Below, piece after piece: positions 28,713 to 37,503 of a DNA stretch of 64,000 nt. The stretch is from an uncultured Clostridium sp. (GTDB lineage Bacteria; Bacillota; Clostridia; Oscillospirales; Acutalibacteraceae). Location: positions 62,001 through 126,000 of the forward strand of contig CABRLN010000001.1 of NCBI GenBank assembly GCA_902471875.1. Reading direction: 5' to 3'. Below the pieces are notes generated by a model. That model worked only from the letters and a program-made list of their open reading frames with translations. It made no database searches and had not been told where the DNA came from. The position numbers and the translations under genes are program-made. Within the stretch, counting starts at the first letter, position 1. The number at the start of each line of letters is the position of its first letter.

Positions 28713-30116
28713 ATGGAACTTTATAACACATTAGGTCAGCAAAAACAGAAGTTTGTGCCTTTTAAAGAGGGCAAGGTGTGTATGTACACCTGTGGACCAA
28801 CTGTTTACCACTATGCACATATAGGTAATTTGCGTACTTACATTATGGAAGATGTTCTTGAAAAATATTTAAGATTTGTAGGCTATGACGTAAAACGTGT
28901 TATGAATATTACAGATGTTGGTCACCTGTCAAGCGACGCCGACACAGGAGAAGATAAAATGCTTTCAGGCGCTAAAAGAGAGCATAAAACCGTACTTGAA
29001 ATTGCAAAATTTTATACTGACGCATTTTTTGCTGACTGTGCAAAGCTTAACATAAAAACACCTGATGTTGTTGAGCCTGCAACAAATTGTATAGACGAAT
29101 TTATTAATATGATTTCGGTATTGCTTGAAAAGGGCTACGCTTACCAAGCAGGTGGCAATGTTTATTTTGATACTTCAAAGCTTAACGCGTACTATGTTTT
29201 TGGTAATCAAAACGAAGAAGACCTTGCAGTAGGTGTGCGTGACAGTGTAGAGGAGGACGAAAATAAAAGGAATAAATGTGACTTTGTTTTGTGGTTTACA
29301 AAATCTAAATTTGAAGACCAAGAGCTAAAGTGGGATAGTCCTTGGGGCTACGGCTACCCGGGTTGGCACATAGAATGCTCTGCAATAAGTGTTAAGCATT
29401 TGGGTGAATATCTTGACATTCACTGTGGTGGCATAGACAACGCATTTCCGCACCATACAAACGAAATTGCACAAAGTGAGGCGTTTTTAGGACATAAATG
29501 GTGTAATTATTGGTTTCATGTAATGCATTTAAATGATGCAAGAGGCAAAATGAGTAAATCAAAGGGCGATTTCTTAACAGTATCATTATTAGAGCAAAAG
29601 GGATATAACCCTTTGGTTTATCGTATGTTTTGCTTACAGTCACATTACAGAAAGCCTCTTACTTTTTCATATGACAGCCTTGATAATACAGCAAAAGCTT
29701 ATGAAAAGTTAATTAAAAGAATTAAGTCACTTAGCAAAGACGGTGAGGTCAATAAGGAACAGACAGACGCTTATATTAATAAATTTAAAGAAGCTATTGA
29801 TAATGACCTGAATACATCATTAGGCTTAACCGTTGTATATGATGTACTTAAGGCAGATATTAATGACGCTGCAAAAAGATATTTGCTTGGCAAGTTTGAT
29901 ACAGTACTGTCACTGAACTTATTGTCCGAAGAATTAGAAACAGATAATGTTTCTGACAATGGTGAAAATTCCGAAATTGAAGAACTTATTGCAAAGCGTA
30001 CCGAAGCTAGAAAAAACAAGGATTGGGCTACAGCCGACGCAATAAGAGATGAACTTAAGGCACGGCATATTGTGTTGGAAGACACACCAAACGGAATAAA
30101 TTGGAGATATGAGTAA
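28713..30116 (+). CDS. cysS: cysteine--tRNA ligase
   Basis: Class I synthetase for tRNA-Cys; 467 residues. The N-terminal LYNTLGQQKQKF and MYTCGPTVYHYAHIGNLRTY (HIGH equivalent HIGN) are followed by zinc ligands, WHIECSA, HHTNEIAQSEA and the KMSKS motif KMSKSKGDF. The C-terminal DALR domain is present. The ATG at 28713 has CGGAGGAA upstream; a longer open frame starting at 28587 runs through the T-box and terminator and is not coding. Expression is controlled by the Cys T-box. uppP begins 30 bp after the stop and may be co-transcribed. Confidence 0.97.
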   Translation: MELYNTLGQQKQKFVPFKEGKVCMYTCGPTVYHYAHIGNLRTYIMEDVLEKYLRFVGYDVKRVMNITDVGHLSSDADTGEDKMLSGAKREHKTVLEIAKFYTDAFFADCAKLNIKTPDVVEPATNCIDEFINMISVLLEKGYAYQAGGNVYFDTSKLNAYYVFGNQNEEDLAVGVRDSVEEDENKRNKCDFVLWFTKSKFEDQELKWDSPWGYGYPGWHIECSAISVKHLGEYLDIHCGGIDNAFPHHTNEIAQSEAFLGHKWCNYWFHVMHLNDARGKMSKSKGDFLTVSLLEQKGYNPLVYRMFCLQSHYRKPLTFSYDSLDNTAKAYEKLIKRIKSLSKDGEVNKEQTDAYINKFKEAIDNDLNTSLGLTVVYDVLKADINDAAKRYLLGKFDTVLSLNLLSEELETDNVSDNGENSEIEELIAKRTEARKNKDWATADAIRDELKARHIVLEDTPNGINWRYE

Positions 30117-30146
30117 TAAGTTTATTTATTAAGGAGTTTTTAAAAT

Positions 30147-31022
30147 ATGGACTTAACAGCTATAATTGAATATTTAAAGGCAGCGCTATTTGGTGTTGTT
30201 GAGGGTATAACCGAATGGCTGCCGATAAGCAGTACAGGGCATATGATTTTACTTAATGAAATTATTCCCCTTAATGTGTCGCAAGAGTTTTGGAATATGT
30301 TTGAGGTTGTAATTCAACTGGGAGCAATATTGGCTGTTGTTATAATCTTTTGGAAGCAGATATGGCCTTTTACCCTAAAGAATGGCTCAGAAAAAAATGG
30401 AATAAAAAGACTTGTTAAAACAGATATTATTTCTCTTTGGGGCAAAATTTTGGTGGCTTGTATTCCTGCGGCAATTGTAGGCTTGCTGTTGGACAATATT
30501 CTTGAAAAATATTTGTATAACTATGTAGTGGTTGCGACTGCCCTTATTGTTTTTGGTGTTGCCTTTATTGTGGTAGAAACTTGGAACAAAAATCGTACAC
30601 CCAAGGTTGAAAGTCTTAATGACCTTACATATAAGTTGGCAATAATAATTGGACTGTTTCAGCTGTTGGCAGCAGTATTTCCGGGAGTTTCGCGCTCGGG
30701 TGCAACCATAGTAGGAGCTTTGCTAATAGGAGTGTCACGAACAGTAGCCGCAGAATTTACCTTCTTTTTAGCTGTTCCTGTTATGGCGGGTGCGAGCTTA
30801 CTAAAGCTTTTAAAATTTGGCTTTAATTTTACAGCGCAAGAATTTATTATTTTAGCAGTGGGCTTTATTGTAGCTTTTGCAGTGTCTATTGTTGTAATTA
30901 AATTTTTGCTTAAATTCATTAAAAAGCATGACTTTAAGGTGTTTGGCTGGTACAGAATTGTACTTGGTACAGCGGTGCTGATATACTTTGCAGTAAATGC
31001 CGCTGCACAAATTCAGGGGTGA
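30147..31022 (+). CDS. uppP: undecaprenyl-diphosphatase (BacA/UppP)
   Basis: Integral membrane phosphatase that recycles the C55 carrier lipid for peptidoglycan and confers bacitracin resistance; 291 residues, about eight helices. Both signature repeats are present: GVVEGITEWLPISSTGHMIL at the N-terminus and FPGVSRSGATI in the second half. AAGGAG precedes the ATG. It follows cysS after 30 bp without an obvious promoter, so it may share the T-box transcript. A long hairpin ends the unit. Confidence 0.95.
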   Translation: MDLTAIIEYLKAALFGVVEGITEWLPISSTGHMILLNEIIPLNVSQEFWNMFEVVIQLGAILAVVIIFWKQIWPFTLKNGSEKNGIKRLVKTDIISLWGKILVACIPAAIVGLLLDNILEKYLYNYVVVATALIVFGVAFIVVETWNKNRTPKVESLNDLTYKLAIIIGLFQLLAAVFPGVSRSGATIVGALLIGVSRTVAAEFTFFLAVPVMAGASLLKLLKFGFNFTAQEFIILAVGFIVAFAVSIVVIKFLLKFIKKHDFKVFGWYRIVLGTAVLIYFAVNAAAQIQG

Positions 31023-31031
31023 TATATTAAC

Positions 31032-31090
31032 AGGCAATACTTAGCTGTTACCGATATTGTTATAATGTCAGTAAATGTTAAGTGTTGCCT
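31032..31090 (+). terminator. hairpin after uppP
   Basis: A 14-bp stem with two G-U pairs (31032-31045 with 31077-31090) and a 31-nt loop lies 10 bp after the uppP stop; the following TCTTTAATT is a modest T-rich tail. Confidence 0.55.
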
Positions 31091-31166
31091 TCTTTAATTA
31101 ACTTTTGATGAAGTATAAACATATATGTCAGAAATCAATTATGAGAAAATAAAAAATAAATTATAA

Positions 31167-31195
31167 TTGCTATTGGCAATAAAAAGGAATATAAT
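31167..31195 (+). promoter_or_regulatory. promoter upstream of the small membrane protein genes
   Basis: TTGCTA (31167-31172), a 17-bp spacer and consensus TATAAT (31190-31195). A start near 31202 gives a leader of about 55 nt for the gene at 31258. Confidence 0.55.
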
Positions 31196-31257
31196 GTTTT
31201 TAGGATAATAAATATGGTTATGCCGTGATATTTTATAATTGTTATGGGGTGGCACCT

Positions 31258-31689
31258 ATGAAGGAGTATATATATGAGTTTAACAAACCGTCAAAAAATG
31301 TTTTAGCTGATATTGAAAAGGATATTGAAAATAAAGAGTTTTTTGGCAGTGTAAATAATAAAAATGTAGAATTACAACGCATTTGTGAGGGGTATAGATA
31401 TCCTTCTTCTTACAAGTTAAGTGCCGTGATTCAGGATAGCAGCAACGGGTGTATATTAAAAGGTAAATATAGTTATGTAACCTCTAAAGCGATTACTGCA
31501 TTGACTCTTGCAATAATAATGGTGGTTTTTTCAGTGTTTATGGCTGTAGCATATACCAGTGACATTGGAAAATATTTGTTGGTCTTTTCGGCGGTGATAA
31601 TTGTAGCTTATGGAATTATGGCATTTTTAAAACGAAAAGAGGTTGTACGCCAAACAGAAAAGCTGTTTGACAAAATAAATACCAAATGA
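31258..31689 (+). CDS. small membrane protein of unknown function
   Basis: 143 residues; not recognised. The first 80 or so residues are soluble and polar (MKEYIYEFNKPSKNVLADIEKDIENKEFFG), then two transmembrane helices form a hairpin (ITALTLAIIMVVFSVFMAVAY and YLLVFSAVIIVAYGIMAFL), followed by a short basic tail. Both ends are thus predicted in the cytoplasm. The start at 31258 has GGGGTGG upstream; an earlier in-frame ATG at 31225 lacks a ribosome site. The next gene starts 28 bp downstream, also a membrane protein of unknown function, so they are probably an operon. Confidence 0.65.
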   Translation: MKEYIYEFNKPSKNVLADIEKDIENKEFFGSVNNKNVELQRICEGYRYPSSYKLSAVIQDSSNGCILKGKYSYVTSKAITALTLAIIMVVFSVFMAVAYTSDIGKYLLVFSAVIIVAYGIMAFLKRKEVVRQTEKLFDKINTK

Positions 31690-31717
31690 ATTAAAAGTAA
31701 ACATTGAAGGGGAAGTT

Positions 31718-32614
31718 ATGGATTATCATAAAGAAATTAAATGGAGGAAAGAATTTGCAATACTAACACCAATGTTTATGGTAATTGGTGTTTTGCTATG
31801 CAGTGTAATATCTATAATTACATGGGAAAATATGCAATATAATATACTGTTATATGTAACCAGAGAAAGCTATATACTAATGTCTTGTCTACTTGGCGGA
31901 TATATGTTTTTTTCTGCTTTAAGCGGGATAATGTTTACGGCACATGCCCTTAGTAAAACAGGTACAGGAACAAAAATTTTATTAACTATATTTTTTGTAG
32001 TACCTTTGTTTTTAACAACATCAAGCATATTTTATTCAATACCATACTACATATATAATATGGTTAGGCTTATTACTTTAAAATACAAAAGTAAAAACTT
32101 ACCTAATGTTGGTCAAGCCGGCCAGTACAATTATGCGGTAAATGCAAACAATATTCCTGTAGGAAGCAACTACGGTTCATATTCAGGTGCATATAACGTA
32201 AAAAATAATGTTCAGCAAAGCTATACAGCCAGCAGGTCAAGGGTTAATTCCCCTAATGAAAGATCTTTTGTGAATTCATATGTGGAAAATAATAGTTTAA
32301 CACAAGTAAGTAATAATAGTACTGTGAAGTCCGAAGAACCGGTTAATGCTTCTAAAAACTGCTGCAACAGTGTAAGTACAGAAAATATGGAAATATACGA
32401 AAAACCATATGAAAAACCGAGTGAAAAGTTTATTCAGTCACCAGAAGAACATATGGATGAAAAAATAAATGAAAAAGCGGAGGATTTGCCCACAACGCCT
32501 AATCAGCAACAGTTACCAAAAGAAGAACAGCCAATGAAAATGCCTATGCCTGAAAGAATAATAAACATAGTTACCGTAAGAAACCCGGACGACCCATATG
32601 GTGACGGCTTTTAA
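31718..32614 (+). CDS. membrane protein with long polar C-terminal tail, unknown function
   Basis: 298 residues; not recognised. Three transmembrane helices occupy residues 14-125 (MFMVIGVLLCSVISII; SYILMSCLLGGYMFFSAL; ILLTIFFVVPLFLTTSSIFY). The remaining 170 residues are a low-complexity polar tail rich in Asn, Ser, Gln, Pro and Glu, with a repeated EKPYEKPSEKF-type stretch near residue 230, ending IVTVRNPDDPYGDGF. AGGGGAAG precedes the ATG. Likely co-transcribed with the preceding small membrane protein gene. The disordered tail suggests a protein-interaction role, which is a guess. Confidence 0.6.
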   Translation: MDYHKEIKWRKEFAILTPMFMVIGVLLCSVISIITWENMQYNILLYVTRESYILMSCLLGGYMFFSALSGIMFTAHALSKTGTGTKILLTIFFVVPLFLTTSSIFYSIPYYIYNMVRLITLKYKSKNLPNVGQAGQYNYAVNANNIPVGSNYGSYSGAYNVKNNVQQSYTASRSRVNSPNERSFVNSYVENNSLTQVSNNSTVKSEEPVNASKNCCNSVSTENMEIYEKPYEKPSEKFIQSPEEHMDEKINEKAEDLPTTPNQQQLPKEEQPMKMPMPERIINIVTVRNPDDPYGDGF

Positions 32615-32714
32615 TGATGTACAATTTAATAAAACATATTAAGTGTAAACTATGCCCGATATGTCAAACTTTTTTTGATGTATTGGGTATGGTTTTATTT
32701 TTTTATAAAAGTTC

Positions 32715-32743
32715 TTGACATACTGTGTGGTACACACTATAAT
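32715..32743 (+). promoter_or_regulatory. promoter with palindromic operator for the PadR operon
   Basis: Consensus TTGACA (32715-32720), 17-bp spacer, consensus TATAAT (32738-32743). The spacer contains the palindrome GTGTG-GTA-CACAC (32725-32737), with a related CACA...TGTG pair just downstream around 32750-32764. A symmetric site between -35 and -10 of a PadR gene is the expected autorepression operator. Confidence 0.75.
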
Positions 32744-32772
32744 TATATTACACAATAAAGTGTGAGGTGATA

Positions 32773-33120
32773 ATGTTGGACCATAATGAAGTTGTGTCAG
32801 GTCTTATACTCGAACTTAGAAGAGGAACGTTGATTTTATTGGTGCTTAGTCAACTTAAAAAGCCCATGTATGGCTATAGCCTTGTGAAAAAATTGCAGGA
32901 TAACGGTGTTCCTATAGAGGCAAACACATTGTATCCTCTAATGCGGCGGCTTGAGTCACAGGGACTGCTGATAAGCGAATGGGATACTGGAGAATCAAAG
33001 CCAAGAAAGTATTATAAAATTACAAATGATGGATTAATAGTGTATGAAAGAATAAAAAAACACTGGCAAGAATTTTCACATAACATAAATAATTTGCTTG
33101 AGGAGGATAACCATGAATAA
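32773..33120 (+). CDS. PadR-family transcriptional regulator
   Basis: 115 residues. The winged-helix PadR fold is clear: GTLILLVLSQLKKPMYGYSLVKKL, then EANTLYPLMRRLESQGLLISEW and SKPRKYYKITNDG. Short PadR proteins of this type sense membrane-active compounds or act with a downstream HAAS-domain membrane protein, as here: the next gene overlaps it by 8 bp. The likely binding site is the palindrome in its own promoter. Start codons GTG 32767, ATG 32773 and TTG 32776 are all close to GAGGTG; I use the ATG. Confidence 0.9.
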   Translation: MLDHNEVVSGLILELRRGTLILLVLSQLKKPMYGYSLVKKLQDNGVPIEANTLYPLMRRLESQGLLISEWDTGESKPRKYYKITNDGLIVYERIKKHWQEFSHNINNLLEEDNHE

Positions 33121-34123
33121 TGATTTAATTGAAAGATATATTTATGCTGTTACAAAAAGAATGCCTGAAAATACTAAAAATGATGTTTCAGATGAATTAA
33201 GAGGATTAATAGACGATATGCTTTGTGAGCGCTGTGGTGATGTAATTCCCAGTGATAAAGATGTTCGGATTATACTTACAGAGCTTGGAACTCCGCAAGA
33301 GCTGTACGAAAAATATAATAATAGTACTAAAAAATGTCTTATTGGTTCACCTTATTATTCAACATACAAATATGTTCTAAAAATTGTGTTAATTTGTGTC
33401 AGTGCGGGCATAGTTATTTCTGTAGTAGCTTCAGGAATGTTTGATATTTTTAAAACAGCGTATACAGGGGGAATTTCTGAAGGAATATCGTATGCTCAGC
33501 CATGGATTAATTTATTTATTAATATGTTTACCATGCTGCCATCAGGCATGCTATGGGCATTTGCTTTTGTAACATTGCTGTTTGCTTTTTTCTATCATAA
33601 TGATATTAAAATAGATACTTCAGGTAATTTAGATAATTTACCGCCGGTTCCCAAAAAGAGTCAGAAAATTTCTAAGCTTGATCCAATTATTGGAATAGCC
33701 TTTTCAGTTGTTTTTTTGGTAGTGTTTTTGGTTGCACCGCAAATTTTTTGTGTGATTGTTAGAGAAAATAATCAGTTTATTCCTATTTTTAACGTAGAAA
33801 CAGTACGGTCAACATGGTACATAATTGTGTTGTTTAGCTTAATTGGCATCACCCGTGAGGTCGTTAAGCTGCTTGAGGGACAATATAACAAAAGGGTAAT
33901 GGTTACAACAATAGTTGCAGATGTTGCTACAGCTATACTTACAATTTGGTGGTTGCTTAATGATAATCTTATAAACCCTGAATTTACTAAGTTTACAATA
34001 ATATTTAAAGAAGAAGTAGCTATAAATATTTTTGCAAACTTTCAGTTCTTTTTCGTTGTTTGTATTCTGTTTGCTTTAACTCTTGATACAGTTACAACTA
34101 TAGTAAAGACAATGAAAAAGTAA
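33113..34123 (+). CDS. HAAS-domain membrane protein paired with PadR
   Basis: 336 residues. The N-terminal 80 residues form a HAAS (DUF1700-like) signalling domain: ERYIYAVTKRMPENTKNDVSDELRGLIDDML, then LGTPQELYEKY. About five to six transmembrane helices follow in the rest of the chain. HAAS proteins are typically encoded next to PadR regulators and are thought to connect the regulator with a membrane stress signal. It overlaps padR by 8 bp, with GAGGAGG before the ATG at 33113, so the two are translationally coupled. Function beyond that is unknown. Confidence 0.8.
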   Translation: MNNDLIERYIYAVTKRMPENTKNDVSDELRGLIDDMLCERCGDVIPSDKDVRIILTELGTPQELYEKYNNSTKKCLIGSPYYSTYKYVLKIVLICVSAGIVISVVASGMFDIFKTAYTGGISEGISYAQPWINLFINMFTMLPSGMLWAFAFVTLLFAFFYHNDIKIDTSGNLDNLPPVPKKSQKISKLDPIIGIAFSVVFLVVFLVAPQIFCVIVRENNQFIPIFNVETVRSTWYIIVLFSLIGITREVVKLLEGQYNKRVMVTTIVADVATAILTIWWLLNDNLINPEFTKFTIIFKEEVAINIFANFQFFFVVCILFALTLDTVTTIVKTMKK

Positions 34124-34149
34124 ATAATATTAACGTAGTTTATTAAAAT

Positions 34150-34186
34150 AAACACAGCCATTTACTCGGTGTAAATGGCTGTGTTT
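34150..34186. terminator. bidirectional terminator between HAAS gene and response regulator
   Basis: A 16-bp perfect stem (34150-34165 with 34171-34186) between convergent genes, with A- and T-runs on either side. Confidence 0.9.
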
Positions 34187-34208
34187 TGTATTTATTATTT
34201 TTTACAGC

Positions 34209-34832
34209 TTATCTTTTGCCTGTTAAATAGTAAATTGCAAGCTGGGTTCGGTGGTTCATTTTGCCTTTTTCCAATATGCCGCTTATATAGTTTTTTACTG
34301 TACCCTCACTTAAAAACAGCTTTGCGGCAATTTCTTTGTTCGATAGTCCTTCTGCTACTGCTTCAATAATTTCAAGCTCACGCTGCGAAAATTCAGAGGA
34401 GTCAAAGTTGATGCTTTTTACAATTTCGGTTCCCATTTTTTCAAATACACTGTTGTCCAGCACATTAATTCCATTATAAACTGATTTTATAGTTTGCTTT
34501 AATTTTTCAGGAGTGTGATTTTTTATTAAATAGCCTTTAGCACCATTGTGTATAGCCTTGCGTACTAAATCATAATCATCAAAGGTGGTAAGTATAAGAA
34601 CCTTGCCAAGGTTTTCATCAGCAATAATTTTTGTTGCATCAATACCATCCATTACAGGCATTTGAATATCCATAAGAATAACATCTGCCTGATTTTTACG
34701 TGCAAGGTCAATACAGCCTTTCCCATTTTCAGCGCAGCCTACTACCTCAAAATCTTCATCTACGTCTAAAATAATACTCATGCCCTCACGAACAAAATCA
34801 CTGTCGTCTGCTATAATTATTTTTATTGCCAT
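34209..34832 (-). CDS. NarL/LuxR-family response regulator
   Basis: 207 residues. The receiver domain has the acidic pair DD at residues 9-10, the phosphoacceptor Asp55 in ILMDIQMPVMDG and the conserved Lys in KGYLIKNHTPEKL. The C-terminal LuxR-type helix-turn-helix (residues about 142-207) reads FSQRELEIIEAVAEGLSNKEIAAKLFLSEGTVKNYI. Its start lies 2 bp after the stop of the histidine kinase gene, so they are one operon and a cognate pair. The neighbouring ABC-2 exporter on the same strand is the probable target, as usual for DesKR/LiaRS-like systems. Confidence 0.93.
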   Translation of the reverse strand: MAIKIIIADDSDFVREGMSIILDVDEDFEVVGCAENGKGCIDLARKNQADVILMDIQMPVMDGIDATKIIADENLGKVLILTTFDDYDLVRKAIHNGAKGYLIKNHTPEKLKQTIKSVYNGINVLDNSVFEKMGTEIVKSINFDSSEFSQRELEIIEAVAEGLSNKEIAAKLFLSEGTVKNYISGILEKGKMNHRTQLAIYYLTGKR

Positions 34833-34834
34833 TT

Positions 34835-35983
34835 TTACTCATCCTTATTTATTGGTATTAGCATATTTATTGTAAATCCAGACATTCCGTCAATGTTAAT
34901 AACTCCGCCAAGTTTTTCAATTCGCTGTTTCATACCTTGTATTCCCATTCCGTCGCTTATATTTTCGCAGCCCTTTCCATTGTCACTTATGCAGCAGCGC
35001 AAAAGCTTGTTCAGTACAGCTATTTCAATGCTTATTTTACTGCATTTTGAGTATTTAAGCGAATTTGTTATAGCCTCGCAGCTATTGTCAAGTACCACTT
35101 TCCATATTTTATCATCAATTTGTTCGCTGTTGCCTGACAACTTAAGTCGGGCGTCTATTCCATATTGCTCTTTGCAGTCATGACATAATGACTCAAGCTG
35201 AAAAAGAGTTATCTTTCGGTTTTCCGGTCGTTCGCTTCTAAGTAATGCTCTTATTTCGTCCATACCGGTTCGCAGACTTTCAATAACTCGCTGAAGTATT
35301 TTTTCGGCTTTTTCAGGGTTATCAGAAGATAATACACGGCATGCCTCCAGCTGATAAATGGAACCGTTTATACGGTGTCCAAGCTTGTCGTGCAGTTCCT
35401 GCGAAAGGCGTGCTTTATCTTGCAGTATCATATTTTCGTAATACAAGTTGGTTTTGTGTATTTCATTTCGGAATTTTTCAGTACTGTGGTCTATTGAGTT
35501 TTTTAACTGAAGCTCTTGTTTTTCGTAATCTTCGGTGCTTTTTCTGTAATTTTTAATAATGCCGTAATGCTGGTAGTATATAATTGCAGTCATAAAGCAA
35601 AGCATAACAAATATATATTTATTTTGTGCAAATACAATACAAATTAAGGGCGAAAAAAGCATATACCATGGAAGATTAAATTTTACCAAAAGGTCTGAAA
35701 TTACAGCAGGCAGCAGTATAATGAATTCGTTAGATAAAAATATAGTTGCACATATAACAACGGCCAGCTCAGAAATTAACAGCGGTAGTTTGTTTTTGGT
35801 GATTTCGTAAATACCCATAATTGCGGTACAGCATATAACAGTTATTAAAATAATTGCTGAGCTTTTCATACTGTATTCACCGTTTATTATAATATATACT
35901 GCAACGACAAGTGCATAACAAAACTTTACACCTGCAAAATAGTGCTTAGTAATTATGCCAAAAGAATTATTTTCGTCTGTCAA
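34835..35983 (-). CDS. DesK/NarL-type sensor histidine kinase
   Basis: 382 residues. About six N-terminal transmembrane helices span residues 10-160, followed by a short coiled coil. The HisKA_3 dimerisation domain has the phospho-acceptor His in RLSQELHDKLGHRINGSIYQ (about residue 197), and the HATPase domain shows the N box DNSCEAITNSLKYSKCS and the G box DNGKGCENISDGMGIQGM. There is no extracellular sensor domain, so it probably senses the membrane itself or an associated transporter. The start is a TTG with AAAGGAGG nine bases upstream; no in-frame ATG is near. Confidence 0.92.
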   Translation of the reverse strand: MTDENNSFGIITKHYFAGVKFCYALVVAVYIIINGEYSMKSSAIILITVICCTAIMGIYEITKNKLPLLISELAVVICATIFLSNEFIILLPAVISDLLVKFNLPWYMLFSPLICIVFAQNKYIFVMLCFMTAIIYYQHYGIIKNYRKSTEDYEKQELQLKNSIDHSTEKFRNEIHKTNLYYENMILQDKARLSQELHDKLGHRINGSIYQLEACRVLSSDNPEKAEKILQRVIESLRTGMDEIRALLRSERPENRKITLFQLESLCHDCKEQYGIDARLKLSGNSEQIDDKIWKVVLDNSCEAITNSLKYSKCSKISIEIAVLNKLLRCCISDNGKGCENISDGMGIQGMKQRIEKLGGVINIDGMSGFTINMLIPINKDE

Positions 35984-36175
35984 AGCAGCAAGCCTCCTTT
36001 AAATTTCAATTAAATAACTATTTTTTATTTTATCACATTAGTGAATATATGAAAAGTTTAAAATATGATTATTAATTTTGTTTAAGAAATATATGTTTTA
36101 ATATATTTCTTAATAATACTTTTAGTATTGAATTTACAATTTATTTGATAATTTATTAAAATTAGTAATACAAGC

Positions 36176-36207
36176 ATACGCACGAAAGATGAAGCTTTCG
36201 TGCGTAT
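36176..36207. terminator. hairpin between ABC permease operon and two-component operon
   Basis: A 13-bp perfect stem (36176-36188 with 36195-36207) with a 6-nt loop lies about 45 bp after the second permease gene on the minus strand. The T-run is clearer on the plus strand (TAATTTTT) than on the minus strand, so termination of the permease transcript may be only partial. Confidence 0.65.
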
Positions 36208-36251
36208 AATTTTTAGCAATATTTGATAATTAATGTTATGCGGTATTGCTT

Positions 36252-37499
36252 TTATTCTTCTGAAATCCTCAGCTTTGTTCCTATAAAGCCAATTGCGATA
36301 ATTAGTATTAAAAAAGCAAGTGCAGCTATGGCAAATGTACCGTATGCCTCATTTTGATTTTTCATAATCATTTCAGTGCATAGCATTACCCAGCGTTGTG
36401 GTGTAAGTAAAGATGCTTTTTCCCACCATTGGGGCATATCGCCAAAGTTAAAATATACCTTAGAAAGAAGATTTGTAAAAATCCATACTCCAAAAGATAT
36501 ATAAATTGCCGAAAGGACATTTTTACTGAATATTCCCATAACTACACAGAAAAGATTAAATATTATTCCAAGGGTAGATACAAAGGCAATATATGTTGCA
36601 AATGGTATGCCAATGTTATTGCCGATTATAAGCAGTATTGCAAGTGCAGTAATTGCTGTTTGAATAAGTGCCACCACCAATGCTGTAATTGCTTTTGCCA
36701 AAATGTAGTTCATCATAGAAGTACCGGACATTTCTATTCTTATAAGAGATTTATTATTGCGTTCAGACACAATTTGACCTGCAATAAAAGAGCCTGTAAG
36801 AATAAAAGCAAGTGACAGCAGCGCCAGTGAATACCCTATGTTTGAAAGACTATTTGTTTGACTTGCGGTAAGCTTTTGATTTTCTGAATTAACGGTTATG
36901 CTTGTTGTAATAGGTAAATTGTCAAAGGCTTTACGACAGGAGATTATAAAATCTGCTTTACTTTTTGAGTTTGCCGCACACTGTAATATTATAGAAATAT
37001 TATTGTTTATATTGTTTTTTACAAATTCAATTCTGTTATCATCTCTGCCTTTAAAAACCTTTATGGTTGGAGGTATTGCTTTTTCAAGATTATTGCCAAA
37101 GTCAGGTGGTAAATAAATAACAGCTGTTACAGTACCACGCTCATAATAGTTTTTTGCCAGACTTTTAATTTCCTCGTCACTAAGCTGGGGTGCTTTATAA
37201 CGGTAAACTGCAAAAGCTGATAATGACTTTAAAAACATTTCAGAGGTTTTGTTCTGTGACGAGTCTATAACAATTACGCTGGTGTTATCAAGTGCAGAGG
37301 AAACGGAGGAGGCTAAAAGAGATGAATTTGAATATATTTCAATAATTTGTTTGTCAGACGCTTTGGTATTGACATCTGCTTGCTGAATCATAAGCAGCAT
37401 TGCTGCACCAAAGGGAATTAATACTAAACATATCCAAAAACCTATGTTACGGGTAAGAAGTTTAAGATTACTTTTTACCATTTTAATTATTTTGCTCAT
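36252..37499 (-). CDS. ABC-2 type transporter permease
   Basis: 415 residues. One N-terminal transmembrane helix (NIGFWICLVLIPFGAAMLLMIQQ), an extracytoplasmic domain of about 170 residues, then five helices in the C-terminal half (GYSLALLSLAFILTGSFIAGQIVSERN; ALVVALIQTAITALAILLII and others). This is the YhgE/NatB-like ABC-2 permease plan used by drug or peptide exporters. It lies 4 bp after the other permease, so the pair probably forms a heterodimeric channel served by the ATPase gene that the ICE has interrupted. Confidence 0.85.
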   Translation of the reverse strand: MSKIIKMVKSNLKLLTRNIGFWICLVLIPFGAAMLLMIQQADVNTKASDKQIIEIYSNSSLLASSVSSALDNTSVIVIDSSQNKTSEMFLKSLSAFAVYRYKAPQLSDEEIKSLAKNYYERGTVTAVIYLPPDFGNNLEKAIPPTIKVFKGRDDNRIEFVKNNINNNISIILQCAANSKSKADFIISCRKAFDNLPITTSITVNSENQKLTASQTNSLSNIGYSLALLSLAFILTGSFIAGQIVSERNNKSLIRIEMSGTSMMNYILAKAITALVVALIQTAITALAILLIIGNNIGIPFATYIAFVSTLGIIFNLFCVVMGIFSKNVLSAIYISFGVWIFTNLLSKVYFNFGDMPQWWEKASLLTPQRWVMLCTEMIMKNQNEAYGTFAIAALAFLILIIAIGFIGTKLRISEE

Positions 37500-37503
37500 T
37501 TTA

